Source: Spirometra erinaceieuropaei (Eukaryota > Platyhelminthes > Cestoda > Diphyllobothriidea > Diphyllobothriidae). From it: a stretch of DNA of 64,000 nucleotides. The stretch is taken from positions 485,396 through 549,395 of the forward strand of contig CACRXP010000177.1 of assembly GCA_902702965.1 (NCBI GenBank), written 5' to 3'. The position numbers and the translations under genes are program-made. The notes under the pieces were generated by a model that searched no databases, had not been told where the DNA came from, and was given only the letters and a program-made list of their open reading frames with translations. Below, piece by piece: positions 33,700 to 45,254 of this stretch (its first letter is position 1; the number at the start of each line of letters is the position of its first letter).

Positions 33700-34510
33700 C
33701 ATACCTAATTTAGTCACTCACTGGATTAGGCAGGAAAAGGGTGCGCAAGCAGTGCTTGAAGCACGCGCAGAGAAGCGAGTGAAGTTGACGTGTACACACT
33801 CCCCGCCCAAGACACAGCCGCTCGCTGTAAGTAGACGATAGTTTGGGCGAAATCACAACTGGAAGGCCATGGAGCAAACCGCGTAGTACTTCGCAGTGCA
33901 TGGCCCGTGCAATGGAGTTCCACGCCGTATATTATCAAGTCTTCTTGACTACTCGCTGGATTACGATTTTAAAGAAGGTGCAAGCATGGTTTGAAGTACG
34001 CGCGAGCAAGTGCATGGAAACTGAAATAACCGAGGTTGGCGTATGAGCACTATTCCCCCCGTGGCACATTCACTCGTTGGATTCAAATGGCAAGGAAAAT
34101 GCGAATACATGATATTTAGTTAAGTCAGCGCACTCTCATCCACTGCACTTTTTAGAACGCTTACCACATGCTATCACTCAGATGGGGCTGCTGAACCAAA
34201 CCTTGCCTAGGTGAATGTACAGAATACTCGACGTCTTCTCTCAGGTTAATCTTGTAAAATTGGTGCAATGATTAATTCTCACTTGTTTGAAGCACGCGCA
34301 GGGAGACCCGTGGGAACTGATAACTAAAGTAACCGAGGCTGGCGTATGAGCACTCCAGCCCCCCGTGGCAGAGTCACTCTCTGGATTAAAATGTTAGGGA
34401 ACATGCAAATACGTGATATTCATAAAGTCAGCTTATTCCCATCTACTAAAATTTGTTTAGAAAGCTAACCATGTGGTATCACTCAAGTGCCGGACCAAAT
34501 CTCGCCGAAA
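33700..34510 (+). repeat. Low-copy repeat block with two to three units
   Basis: Units of roughly 300 nt repeat GAAGCACGCGCAG, CCGAGGTTGGCGTATGAGCA, CCGTGGCACATTCACTCG and TGATATTTAGTTAAGTCAGC. Related to 12890-13400. Confidence 0.6.
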
Positions 34511-34519
34511 ATACAAATT

Positions 34520-35190
34520 TATTTCCCCAAGTTGCATCAACTACTCAACGGAATATTGGTGATCAGATTTATCTACGTCTGATCCAGGACCTTCAAAGAC
34601 GATAACAAACCCGAATGCGCGAAATCTAGCCCAGAACTACGAAAAACTGCCTGTCCCTATTCCCTGCTGTGGTTAGTTCCTGTCGGAGAATTGCATTCCC
34701 ACTGGTGACTAACTCGCAGCTCTATCGCCTGATGTAGGCTGCTGAGACCTAGACCGTCTGTGCGATCTCTGCAGCTGGTAAGAATCCTTCAACCTGGATA
34801 GGACCGTAAAACAATATCAGATATGTACAGAAAAACGAACAACCTAAGGAAACAAACTGTGAGTACACTCCATTTCAGACTAAGACATAGGAGTGGGTAC
34901 TCGGCCTGAGCTGAATGCCAACGGGGAGTTAGGGTTAGGATTGGAGTTAGCGTTAGGGTTTGACCGTCAAAAAAGCTACATCCTAGAATTTTGCCCAAAA
35001 CAGCCTCCAACAGGGGGAGGGGGTACTTATTCCCTCGCCTTACCGAGTCCTGTGCTACGATCCCCTGTTCCATGACCCGGCTTGAAGCTCATTAGACTGC
35101 CTGTCTGAACTGGAGGGTTACCGCGGGAATTTTACGTCGTGGGATTCTGCGAAGAAAAGTCGCTGGAGTTGATACCTACCTCGTTGCAAT
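34520..35190. other. No gene recognised; short TTAGGG-like stretch
   Basis: GGAGTTAGGGTTAGGATTGG at about 34924-34943 is a short telomere-like run. Otherwise nothing recognised. Confidence 0.4.
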
Positions 35191-35194
35191 CTAA

Positions 35195-35900
35195 GCATCC
35201 ACTAACTGTGCTATCCCATGAAATGTTAGCTGAAATTCTGAAATGCGCTTTCGACTCGAAAGTTAACCTAGGCAGGGTCGCAATACTAACCATTGCGGTC
35301 ACGTTGGCATGTCAGCTTTCGAATATATTTATTTCCTGCCGCCTGCAAAAACTACATTCCGTAAACTATGACTGCTTAAATGGTATGAATGTTTCCCATA
35401 TTTCATAGAAAATATGAACCATCATATTTATTCATGTGCTCATTTGGTGAAGAATTACGTCTTCATTAAATTGTATACTTAGAGAAAGAGTATCTTTTGG
35501 TCGTAAATTGTTTATTCAATTCCCGAGTAGTTTGGAGCCTGAATCTTCGTTAAACATTCATGCATAGTTTGCGACCGGAGGCTGCATATATTTCGTGTAA
35601 GAAAAATCACATATTTCTGCACGGTTTTCAGAAGATATAATGTAGGACTCATAAGATACTGCATGGGATATTTACAGCGTTAAATTCTTAACAAACATCA
35701 TTATTAGATGAACAGACACGATGTTTTATAAATGAATGTCTAACGGCCGTAAAAATCCCGACAATTTGAAACGTTCTTCAACTCAAAAGATATTCTTCCC
35801 TCGGGCGCAACATTTAAACATGTAATTTTGCAGCAAAAAAGCAAGCGAAGGCGTATTTCAGTGCATGTCTTCAATAAAATATAATTGCAATTACAGGGAC
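35195..35900. mobile_element. Foldback-family copy, truncated on the right
   Basis: CTATCCCATGAAATG, CTGAAATGCGCTTTCGACTC and TTCATAGAAAATATGAACC follow the order of the left arm at 53670. Central blocks (CAGAAGATATAATG, GATGTTTTATAAATGA) and part of a right arm are visible to about 35900. Confidence 0.55.
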
Positions 35901-36776
35901 CCCAAAACTTAACCCTAACATGTCCACGCTACCTTCGTAGCCATTGGTTACAGAGCGTAGTTTATGCAGAGACCCGTAAGAACCTCCTCCAAATCCGTAA
36001 TGCTGACATGAGTGAAATATATTGGAATTACGCTGCACGATATTTAATACCACAACCATATTTAAGTAAGTTAAAATAATTTTCGGAATTTCGGTCAAAA
36101 ATTTACGAGATTGCACATCTACTGTAACTTAATAAAGACCAGTTTCTGTGAAAAAATGCAGAACTAGAGGATGGCTGGTCAGAAGACGACCACTACAACC
36201 TCAAGATCAGTTGCGTCACAATGCTCAGTTATTCGTCCCCTCACTTTCCGCTCTTTGAACAGCAAATTTGAGCATCCAGCATGTGCATGTTTGTCCATTA
36301 TCATGGCTAAGGATCACTTTATAGTACTTTGATGCTAAAATTTCATTGGCCACTAAGTCCCCCACCACTACTTAGTATCTTAAAAATTTCAGACAAAACT
36401 GATCGAAAAAGTGGTCATATTCGGTTGTGACGCAACGATTGAGTGCAGTTAAGCATAGACCTAAGTTTTGAGCGAATGAGTGCGGAAGAAAATGCGCAGG
36501 CTCAACGCCTACGCTCAACCTACGTCCCCGCATATGCAACGGATCGTCAGATGTCCTGCTTACATCCTCCCTACCCACAGTCCTAGACTCTAACCCCTTG
36601 TTCCCATTTCTGCCTAACCAACTGCCCTCCAAATCTGCACTCTAATTCCGCACTGGACGAAACGATTTTGTGTGCTAACAACTGGTCTATCTATGCCAAC
36701 AATTGGACCTGATTGAGGATTTTGAAGGGATTTTTCTCCGGTATGAATTTAAAACAGGCATACACGGCAGAATTTA

Positions 36777-37570
36777 ATGGTAAAATCAAATTTTACGACG
36801 GCTTATCGATTGAAATCTCTGTCTACATGTTATGGCTCATCTGAATTGAGCATTAACACACCAAACAGGAGAGAAGTGGACAATATATTCGTGATTGTTG
36901 ACAACAACGTGGAGAACGAAGACCTACTCATTGCCATGAATACTCTTCATCCGATGATTAAAGTTACATTAGAAAAGGGACAATGCGATAAGCTATCCTT
37001 CCTGGAGGTCTTCATGATTAGACAGAAAGATGGATTAATAACGCGACTACTTTACCACAAGGTCAGCATTAGCATTTCCTGAGCTGCATACTAATACAAC
37101 GGGAACGCAACCTGATGTATACTCTTTTCCGGAGAGCGAGAAACATTTGCTCTCCTGGAAAAACCAAATGCAGAAATTGCTGCCTCAAAGCAGCCTCTCT
37201 TCAAGGTGGCCATCCAGCACGTTTCGTTCAACGGTAGCACAATACCTCACGGTCAAAACTGACGGAACAATTTGTTCTGGAATAGCACATTATAATATCT
37301 GTACCTTTTAAGGTTGACGTTTCAAACATCAGTGAGCGAGGATTGAGATGTACCACTGAAAGGGCATACAACGTAGCAGTCCTACCAAAGCTGCTCGAAT
37401 ACTGCGGGCAAAGAGCGTCTTAACATTACACGCCATCTTAAATTCTGTTAATGAATTCGGGTGCAGTTGTGGATGCAAATACATTTGGCGAACACAAAGG
37501 CAGCTAACGGCTCGGTCAGTTGAACATCTGCCTAAATGGTTTTAAGGCAGGAAAATTCTTCGTTCTTCTG
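36777..37570 (+). pseudogene. Second Penelope-like retroelement fragment, different lineage
   Basis: The frame 36777-37082 reads REVDNIFVIVDNNV, then LHPMIKVTLEKGQCDKLSFL and EVFMIRQKDGLITRLLYHK. This matches the YVDDTFVI...LxFLDV RT segment of Penelope-like elements, with the catalytic DD changed to DN. Near 37440-37550 another frame reads EFGCSCGCKYIWRTQRQL and SVEHLPKW, a CSCGxxYIGRTxRxL-type GIY-YIG domain. The region between has stops. The GIY-YIG sequence is clearly not of the same type as at 31416-32270. Confidence 0.75.
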
Positions 37571-37574
37571 TAAG

Positions 37575-37620
37575 ATGCGGTATGGTAGCCCCACCTAATG
37601 GACACAATTGATGTATGCTA
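37575..37620 (+). repeat. Fragment of the TTAGGG-bearing repeat (5' end only)
   Basis: TATGGTAGCCCCACCTAATG matches the start of the copy at 9270; the telomere-like block is absent. Confidence 0.45.
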
Positions 37621-37629
37621 TTTATTCGT

Positions 37630-38220
37630 TATCTCTGTTATGCAAAGACTGATTACAGTTGGTAAAGTGTTGCGAACTTTGTTGGTACTAGTAAATTGTG
37701 CTATGTATGTCTGATAATGAATAACCGAAAGGGGTCATTTTACAGTCTGTTCTCTGTGAAAGGATTTAGCAAGAATTCTGATTGTTTAAGGAAATATTTA
37801 ACAGTTCGTACTACAGATTGTCCATTGCGAACGATAATCACACACCGATTGAGAAACCCAGTGTTGTGAAGCAATTCACTGCCGCCCCAATGGACGATGT
37901 TGTTATCAGAAGGCTATCGACGACTTAAAAGTGAGAAGTGCCTTTGGACATGTGAGGGATAAAGGGCAATGCGGATGTCCGTCGCTGGGCATCCGGGGTT
38001 TTTGACAGAATTTTAACAAAAACTGTGTGGCCTTAATTTATTTGATCCAATAACCCGGTGTTTGCCTTAATGTGGACAAAAGGACTAGTGAAAAGAAGCA
38101 TTCGATTCCTGGAACTCGGTACAGAAAGAAGCAGGAAGTAAACTAGTTAAAAAATTTGTCGTTATATGTTTAGTCTCCGGTGGTCACAGATCCCATCTGC
38201 TTAATTAGTTGAAGTTTTTC
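37630..38220. other. No gene recognised
   Basis: AT-rich, no motif or repeat identified. Confidence 0.4.
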
Positions 38221-38224
38221 CTAT

Positions 38225-38650
38225 TGTTTTTTTCGTCCTCATAAGTTTTAGTGTACTTCATAGAAAACATACGGAAAAATAACTTTTCTTAAGTAGATTT
38301 GGTGGAATATTACATCCCCTTCAAACTTCCTGCTTTAAGGAAGTGCATTATTCGGCTTCGAAAAACTTTCCAATTCATGAATGATTTTGAATCCGACCAA
38401 CCGTTACACTTGCATTCAGATTTTTCGAAATATAAGCTGCATTTTTTCCCGTATGCGAAAAATCTATACACCATTAGGGGATGACTTTAGGGTGTTCATA
38501 AAATTTAGCGGTGAATTCGAGTCTTGTCGTAAACGTTGGAAGGAACATTAGCAAATGCAGAGACACGATGCTTTATGAATGAGGGTTTCGCGGTCTTAAA
38601 AGATCTCATAATTAAAAACTTTTTAAAACCCAATTATGTACTTTTTCAAG
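38225..38650. mobile_element. Foldback-family left arm and centre
   Basis: CTTCATAGAAAACATACGG, TTTCCAATTCATGAATGA and CGATGCTTTATGAATGAGG match other copies. The right arm continues into the duplicated unit that follows. Confidence 0.5.
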
Positions 38651-39622
38651 TATAAAATTTAAAAAGCACGTCATTTCCTACCGAATGAGCAAAAGAATGA
38701 ATATTTTCATGTATGTTTTCCAGGAAATTTATTCGAATTTATAAGGGCATCGAAAATAAAGGAGAAATATTCGTACTAATTAAGTAGCCATCTTTGTAGA
38801 CTGCAGTTTTTGCAGGCAAATAGAAAGAAGTTTGGTCTAAAGCCAGCATCCCGGGGTGATTAAACTACCTTGGAGTTATCCCGCACGATTATCCATTTTA
38901 CAGTCTTACCTGAGTAACCTCTTCGAAGGTAAAACGTATTTCTTAATTGTGATCAAAATTTCATTAGTTAATACTTTCACTCTAGTAATGAAACTTGCTT
39001 ACTCTCTCGAGGTTTCACACGCCTCATTTAAAAATGGTTTTGACAGACCATCTTCAACAATCTTGTCACTTCTGAGGGTGGGTGATACATCGGTGAAAAT
39101 ATCAACGCTCTGATTAAGAGAAGCAAACAACGCAAGTTGCCAAGGCTGAGAGAAGGGAAGAGGACGCCCAGCCGGAATGACACCTGCAGACAGTCTGAGA
39201 ACTTGCCCCACTGACTGACAGAAGCAAACGTCAAACGGACCAATCACCCAGCCATCTGCATGCAGTGGTGCGGTCAGGGAACAATCTGCCCGGTTCCATT
39301 AATTAAGGACAGCGACAATTGCCTCCTAAAATCTCTATTTTTAATCGCGTCCTCATATGAATGTTAACTTCGCGAGTTTTACTTACCAGCCAAGCCTCGG
39401 AGCAACAAAATCATGATGTCTTCTCCTGATGGCGAGTACCCCACTACCTAATCATGTAAATAACTTAAATTATCACTTTAACAGTCGTCAGTATAAAGTG
39501 CTTGCAATCAATTATGCCCGCGACCTTAGGGGTACCACAGGAGGAGGCGATATCCTGCAATTCATGCAAACCTGACCTCATCCCGTAATCTACGAGGGAA
39601 CTGCTACTGAACCCAAACATGT
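38650..39622. repeat. Tandem duplication, unit 1 (about 970 bp)
   Basis: Collinear with 39623-40585 at an offset of 968-969 bp. It combines a foldback right arm with a unique segment (AGGACGCCCAGCCGGAATGA, AACGGACCAATCACCCAGCC). A minus frame (38999-39247) is open in both units, but most differences between the two change the residue. Confidence 0.85.
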
Positions 39623-40585
39623 ATGTTTGAAGAAGACATAATTTCCTACCAAATAAGTAAAAGAATAAATATTTTTATATATTTTTTTCCATGAAATTTA
39701 TTCAAATTTATAAGGGGGGGTCGAAAATCAAGGCAAAAAATTCGTACTAATTAAGCAGCCATCCTTGCAGACTGTAGTTTTTGCAAGCAAACAGAAAGAA
39801 GTTCTTTCTAACGCCAGCATACCGGGATGACTTAAATATCTTGGGGTTATGCCGCAGGATAATCCATTTTACAGTCTTATCAAAGTAATCTCTTCGAAAG
39901 GAAAACTCATTTCATAATTATGATGAACATTTCATGAGTAAATACTTTCACCGTAACAATGAAACTTGTTTGCTCTCGAGGTCTACGAAGTCTCATTTAG
40001 AAGTGGTTTTTGCAGACCATCGTCAACAGTCTTGTCAATTCTAAGGGTGGGTGATACATCACTGAAAATATCAACGCTCTGATTAAAAGAAGTAAACATC
40101 GCAAGCTGCCAAGGCTGAGAGAAGGGAAGAGGACGCCCAGTCGGAATGACAGCTGCAGACAGTCTGAGAACTTGTCCCATTGACTGACAGAAGCAAACGT
40201 CAAACGGACCAATCACCCAGCCATCTGCATGCAGTGGTACGGTCAGGGAAAAATCTACCCGGTTTCATTAATTAAGGGCAGCGACAATTGCCTCCTGAAC
40301 TTTCTATTTTTAATCCCGTCCTTATATGAGTTTTACTTACCACCGAAGCCTCGTGGCAACATAATCACGATGTCTCCTCCTGAAAGCCAGTACCCTATTA
40401 CCTATTCGTGTAACTAACTTAGATTGTCACTTTTAACAGTCGTCAGTATAAATATTGCTTACAACCAATTCAGTCTGCGACCTTAGGTGTACCACAGGAG
40501 AAGGCGATATCCAGCAATTCATGCAAACCTGACCTAATCTCGTAATTTACGAGGGATCTGCTATTGAACCCAAACACAAATATGC
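39623..40585. repeat. Tandem duplication, unit 2
   Basis: See 38650-39622. The minus frame 39983-40216 corresponds to that of unit 1 and ends earlier. Confidence 0.85.
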
Positions 40586-40799
40586 CATATATACGGTTTA
40601 CCTGTTTGTTCTGATTGCAGAAAATGCATGATTTTTCTTCAATTTGCATCTTATCTTCAGTTTAAGGCCTTTAGCTAATAAATTATAGAGACCTGCGAAA
40701 CCCCGTAATTAGACGAAGGTCTTAGGTACATTCGTAAACGACTTTTACTACGGTTGACTGACAATTAGTAAGCGGAGGTCAAGGAGTGTTTTGGACCAT

Positions 40800-41085
40800 T
40801 TCAAATAGTCTATTTTGATCCCAGTGTAAAAAAACACGGGGTTTCGGTAAGACTAGACCTCACGACAGCAAGGGCAAGGCTTAAGCACAGCCAACGCTTT
40901 AGCCACCTTAGCTACGAGGTCCCACCGGAAAACGTGAGTCTAATTCCATTCGGGTCCCAGTGCTACCTCTTAGTTCAGATGGTCAGAGCGCTGGCTTTAC
41001 TCAAGCTTTGCCCTGGCTATCGTATGTTCGAATCCCACTGAGACCACTGAGTTTGTCCCAAATGGGTCAAATGAATACTGCTCGT
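40800..41085. mobile_element. Second tRNA-derived SINE family, inverted pair
   Basis: An inverted head at about 40815-40925 (CCAACGCTTTAGCCACCTTA, GCTACGAGGTCCCACCGG) and a forward head at 40960-41085 (CTTAGTTCAGATGGTCAGAG, TATGTTCGAATCCCACTG) face away from each other across about 40 bp. Confidence 0.75.
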
Positions 41086-41379
41086 TGTTCTTCCCAATCT
41101 CTGAAGTTGCTCTCCTATTCGGCTCCGAGAGATCGGACGGACACAATCACCGTTCAGGTGATCACGTGTCCTTATTTTTTCGTAACAGTGGCTTCCACAG
41201 CATTTTTCTCTCTTATAATGTAAAATAAATGCTGGCAATAGGATTTTGCTCCGGATTTACCCAGGGCATCACCAAAACAGAAGGGAACTGTGAGGGCAGA
41301 GATATTTTCATGAGAATTTAGTTCGGGCAATATATAGGGATAAATAAATTCCACGAAGAAAACTTAACTTTAATCCCAC

Positions 41380-41685
41380 TGGGTCCAGGTTACCCGCCCA
41401 CCCAACTGTTACGTCTGGAATCCACCAAATCTGCTAAAGTAAGCTGAATGGCCAAGCCGAATTTCCTAAGCAGTCCACCGGATGACTACCAAGCTCACGC
41501 ATTTAATAAGTTTTTGGCAGATTTTTAATTCTTGAATTTAAATAAATTCACAGCTCCTGGTGGAGCCTCGTAGTTCAGGTGGTTAGAGCGTTGGCTGTAC
41601 TAAAGTCTTCCCCCTGGCTGTCGTGGGCTCGAATCCCCCCTTGGTCGCCGAGTTTTCCACATTCTGTCAAAATGAATAGTAGATT
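41380..41685 (+). mobile_element. Second tRNA-derived SINE family, forward copy with linker
   Basis: Linker GTTACCCGCCCACCCAACTG (inverse) at 41388, then head CCTCGTAGTTCAGGTGGTTA at 41566 with B box GTGGGCTCGAATCCC, then CGCCGAGTTTTCCAC. Confidence 0.7.
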
Positions 41686-41689
41686 AGTT

Positions 41690-42390
41690 AACTACAATCC
41701 TTTACCGTCATCCGACCCACCCCTAAAAACTACTGGTTCCCTCGTAAAGAATCACTAGCATCTGTTCCTCCGACGGCGGGTTCCTCATTCGTTTCTGGGT
41801 GACACTGCGATGCGTTGACATTTTACAACAGTCCAGCTCATCGCTGCTCGTTTTTTAAACTAATTTTCTCCTCCTGATCTAATGGGCATCATGTGATTAC
41901 GTCAAGTCGAACACGATTTTTGTCCACAAAGCCTATCGAAAGCCAACGCTCACAATTTTCCTCAATTCACTCTAAGCACAATTTTAGTACATCTAATAAC
42001 CAAACAATAATAACCACAGCCTGAGCTGTCACATTGTCAATAATGTCAAAGTCTTATGACATGAATATTTTTATCTATTTAGGAACGATTAAAGTATTTT
42101 TTTAAATGTTTGACTATCTCAAAATAGAAATACTCTTCTTTAAATAGACAGAAACTATTTCGCAGTTACAGCCTGCGAGGAGAACGCACCTTGGGAATGC
42201 ATGTGAAGTGGCAGACAATTTTGCAAACGGCACACTTCTTGCGAGGAGTTGAGCGCTGTAAAAAATGGAACATGGAAGGATGGCAATAGAGCTGGATAGA
42301 ACAGTAGTCTTATGGTTAAAGGAGGACAGTAGAAATCCACTTGACTTGCCTGAAATTCCGCATCGCCCAGGAAACAGGAGTTTCCGGAGT
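41690..42390. other. No gene recognised
   Basis: AT-rich sequence without visible repeats or coding motifs. Confidence 0.4.
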
Positions 42391-42392
42391 CG

Positions 42393-43010
42393 TTGGTGTC
42401 ATACCACAGGTGTCGATCGGGCGATTCGTCTGCCTACAAGGTAGAACCCAAAACGGCTTTATTTAGTAATCACAAAGGGCGGCAACTACTCGCAAACGCA
42501 TGCGCCACGAGGACCGACCCCAAACACCGATCCTCACAATTTTTATGGGATTTCCGTGGAGTCGCCCAGGTAATTGGGTCTAACAGTTGGTGGCTAGATG
42601 TGTCGGGGCTGCGTTCACCCACCGCAAGCATCCAACTGCCACCTCCCAGGCAAGTTCAGAAGTGTGCGTCTCGGCTCCTTCTCGATGCGTCTCCCCTGCA
42701 GCATGTGTGATCGATGTCTGAGACGAAGACGTTGCGTCGAGCGCCGTGGATCGGAAGGTCCCAACTCCGTCCACGCAGTCTGCCCAGTTGTGTGTGTTGT
42801 GTGGAATGGCGGACTGGTGGACCGAGCTGTCACGACCCCTTCTCAAGCGATCTATGACACTTTCGTGCACGTGAGAAGAGTGTCTGTGCTTGTGTGTGTG
42901 TGGGTTTTATGGTTATTGCCTCTCAGTCGACGACTGTTTGGTTACCCAAACTTGAAGGGTGACGGCCAGGCTAAATGCAGGGCCAAGCATCGCCCTTCTA
43001 AGTAAAAAGG
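42393..43010. other. GC- and CpG-richer stretch, no gene recognised
   Basis: Frames up to 135 codons are open on both strands because of base composition. No domain is recognisable. Confidence 0.35.
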
Positions 43011-43017
43011 TCTAAAA

Positions 43018-43445
43018 GACGAAGATCCGATCACTGGAACAAGAAATGTATTGGCCTGACGTTTCGGACTCTCACTCGAATCCATAATCAGAGCCGGTTG
43101 CTGATAAATGTGGTGGTGGCACAAGGAGTGCTGTATTTACAGCCAGTGGCTGCCGCGGGACCATATGCGCGCTGTAATTAAAAACTCTCGCAATCACCGC
43201 TGGAGTCGTAATTGATGCAGTGGTGGCTTGTCAGTCTGAGTCCGAGTCGTTAATTGCCGCGATTTAGTCATCCGTGCTGGATGCTGCTGTGACGATTTCT
43301 CAGTAAATTGGCTCACTGTCATTGGGATAATTGCTCGCCCGCGCCCTCCCCACGTGACTGATTCCCCTGCCCAGGGAACATCTCAGCACGGTCATTACGA
43401 AACGTCAAGCCAATAAATTTCTTGTTCAATTGATCTCATCTTCGT
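43018..43445. mobile_element. Inverted-repeat element with hammerhead-like end
   Basis: About 50 bp at 43018-43067 (AACAAGAAATGTATTGGCCT and GACGTTTCGG) is mirrored at 43396-43445 (GAAACGTCAAGCCAATAAAT, TTCTTGTTCA, CTTCGTCTT). The interior has no coding motif. The left end carries a minus-strand hammerhead-like core. Confidence 0.6.
43058..43091 (-). ncRNA. Hammerhead-like core, probably inactive
   Basis: On the minus strand: CTGATTA, stem II GGATTC/GAGTCC (6 bp with one wobble) with loop GAGTGA, then CGAAACGTC with the canonical C at the cleavage site. The catalytic G8 of CTGANGA is T, which should abolish cleavage. Architecture is the same as at 32388. Confidence 0.5.
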
Positions 43446-43930
43446 CTTCTGAACTGCCACGAGGAACTCGCCTGTTCACTTCTATCTGCAAAGGTCTAGA
43501 AGTTTGTGCTATGCCAGTATCCGCAAACCATGGTCCTTGCAGCTTGGCATGCGCTGGCCGTTCCCTGACACCTGGTTCCCTGCCCGTAGATGCACCTGTG
43601 CCCCCGATGGGTGTACAGGTGGTGGGCATGGCTGCCCAGTCATCCTCGTCCTTCTGACCCCTGTTGGGGTGTTGTTGTTGTTGGTCCGGCCGTGCCAACC
43701 ACCTGCGCCCTCCCCACAGCTCCGGTCTTCTTGACTCTGTGTTGACAGCGGGTCCGGGTGGGGAGTAGGATAACGGCAGACGGTGAGCAAGTCTACATTC
43801 ACTATAAAGTAATTCACGCAAAAGTCATCGTGTCTGCTGGTGTAGCACGCGGTAGACATCGTAGGAATCGACGGGTCGCGTCTAACAGTTGAGAGACCGC
43901 CGCAGTGGCCGCGGGGATGGGTTGCACTCA
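43430..43930 (-). repeat. GC-rich interspersed repeat with conserved frame, copy 2
   Basis: On the minus strand: GCGTGAATTACTTTATAGTG, GTCAAGAAGACCGGAGCTG, (CAA)n, then a frame reading GQKDEDDWAAMPTTCTP. Collinear with 29080-29650. Confidence 0.7.
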
Positions 43931-44167
43931 TCAAACGCTTCAGTCAAGTGAATTCAATTGATAGAATTTAGCAGTCAACCTGTCTTCTGCGCAGTCTTAT
44001 TTGGGCAAGACCTGCTGAGTTACTCACAAAGAAGTGGAGCCAAGTAGACGCTGTGGAAATCGTCTATCCGTGCCTACTGCTGACAACTAACAGCGGCAGC
44101 GGAAGCGACCATAATTTATTGAAATGCTGTAAATTAAGTATTTGTCTCTACCAAATCACATGCTCTC

Positions 44168-44434
44168 TTATTTAGCTACCTTAAAAACTGACCCATCGAC
44201 AGGAAGCGCAACGTCAGTCGGCATTAAACAGTTTGATGTAGCATGGGCGTCACCAGCACCGATGAAACCCACTTCCTGAAACATGCACAGTTCCAAGAGA
44301 GGTATGGCGGCTACATGCTCCTCTGGAGAGCCCATCCTGGGAATACTGAATGTGAACCCGAAGTTGATTTCGTCATCAGGAATCAGGACGTCAGGTCGGC
44401 AACTGTTTTCGAAACGGAATAAACAACAAGCCAA
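44168..44434 (-). other. Possible exon of unknown function
   Basis: A minus frame of 88 codons is balanced in composition and contains PDDEINFGFTFSIP and MGSPEEHVAAIPLLELCM. It is preceded by an acceptor-like TTTTCGAAAACAG and followed by AAG before GTAGCT. No family recognised and no neighbouring exon found; chance is possible. Confidence 0.2.
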
Positions 44435-44607
44435 TTACAAATAGGCTGCAACCTCCAAGGTGTAGGATGTGAAAGCAGCTATAGATTGCGTGCTTGGGTC
44501 TTCTAACGGCTATTAAAATTATCTAAACTCTAAAAGCAACTGTCAGTTAAGACAGTTTTGTCATATACTGAGCCAGTGTCACACGCTGTCTGTACCGGCT
44601 GGACATC

Positions 44608-44920
44608 TTGCGGGGTGTTAAGGACGAAACAGAAAACGTCTGTTGCCTTGGTTGTTTGTGCATCCAGTCGGCCCGTCGAGAACTCACTACTCCCGACTTC
44701 CCGGGCCAGACGATCACCCCAATACTTCGCGCTACGGTAGACGATCCAACTAGCCGCCTGCACCTTCGCCGGCCTTGTGAGACAATTTGTTGTCCCTTTA
44801 GAGAGGCTTTCCCTTCCTTGAGCGATCCCTCACACCCTGCTGGTAGTCGAGCCACCAACAAGCTGTTTTTCGATCGCTTCGTCTGACCTGGGATGCACAG
44901 AAACCTAAGCGGGAAAATTT
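44608..44920 (+). pseudogene. Ty3/Gypsy integrase zinc-binding domain remnant
   Basis: The frame reads CPFREAFPSLSDPSHPAG, then SRATNKLFFDRFV, a stop, then PGMHRNL. This follows the Gypsy integrase pattern R..VF..LH.LSHPG.RAT..L...RFVWPG...D, with Trp replaced by a stop. Downstream sequence to about 45230 shows no clean integrase core. No LTR identified. Confidence 0.65.
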
Positions 44921-45254
44921 TCAGCAACGCAACAAGTCTTCCATCAGCACCTTCAATCAACCGCTTCCACCCGAACACTGTAGGCTTCCTACCTATTTTG
45001 TAAACCTTCTTCTGTCCCCTCTGTGTATATCACACGCAGTGGAAATCATGCTTGCTTTCCAGATTATTTGTTTACTCGTGTTTTTAGACACGAGTGGTTC
45101 CTTCGGCGTCGCTTCGTCGTCCTCCGTCTAGTCCGCGCGTACTGTGGCAGTCCGCTTCCAAGCTCGCCGATTCCGCTTTCATTTAGCCTAACGTATCTTC
45201 TCAGTCAGCTGCTTGAGTCGCTTCTGACTTGTTATTGAATTATACCCTTTCTTT

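Noticed and set aside
42598..43005. 135-codon plus frame in a CpG-rich stretch
   Set aside because: Several frames on both strands are open because stop codons are rare in GC-rich DNA. No domain seen.
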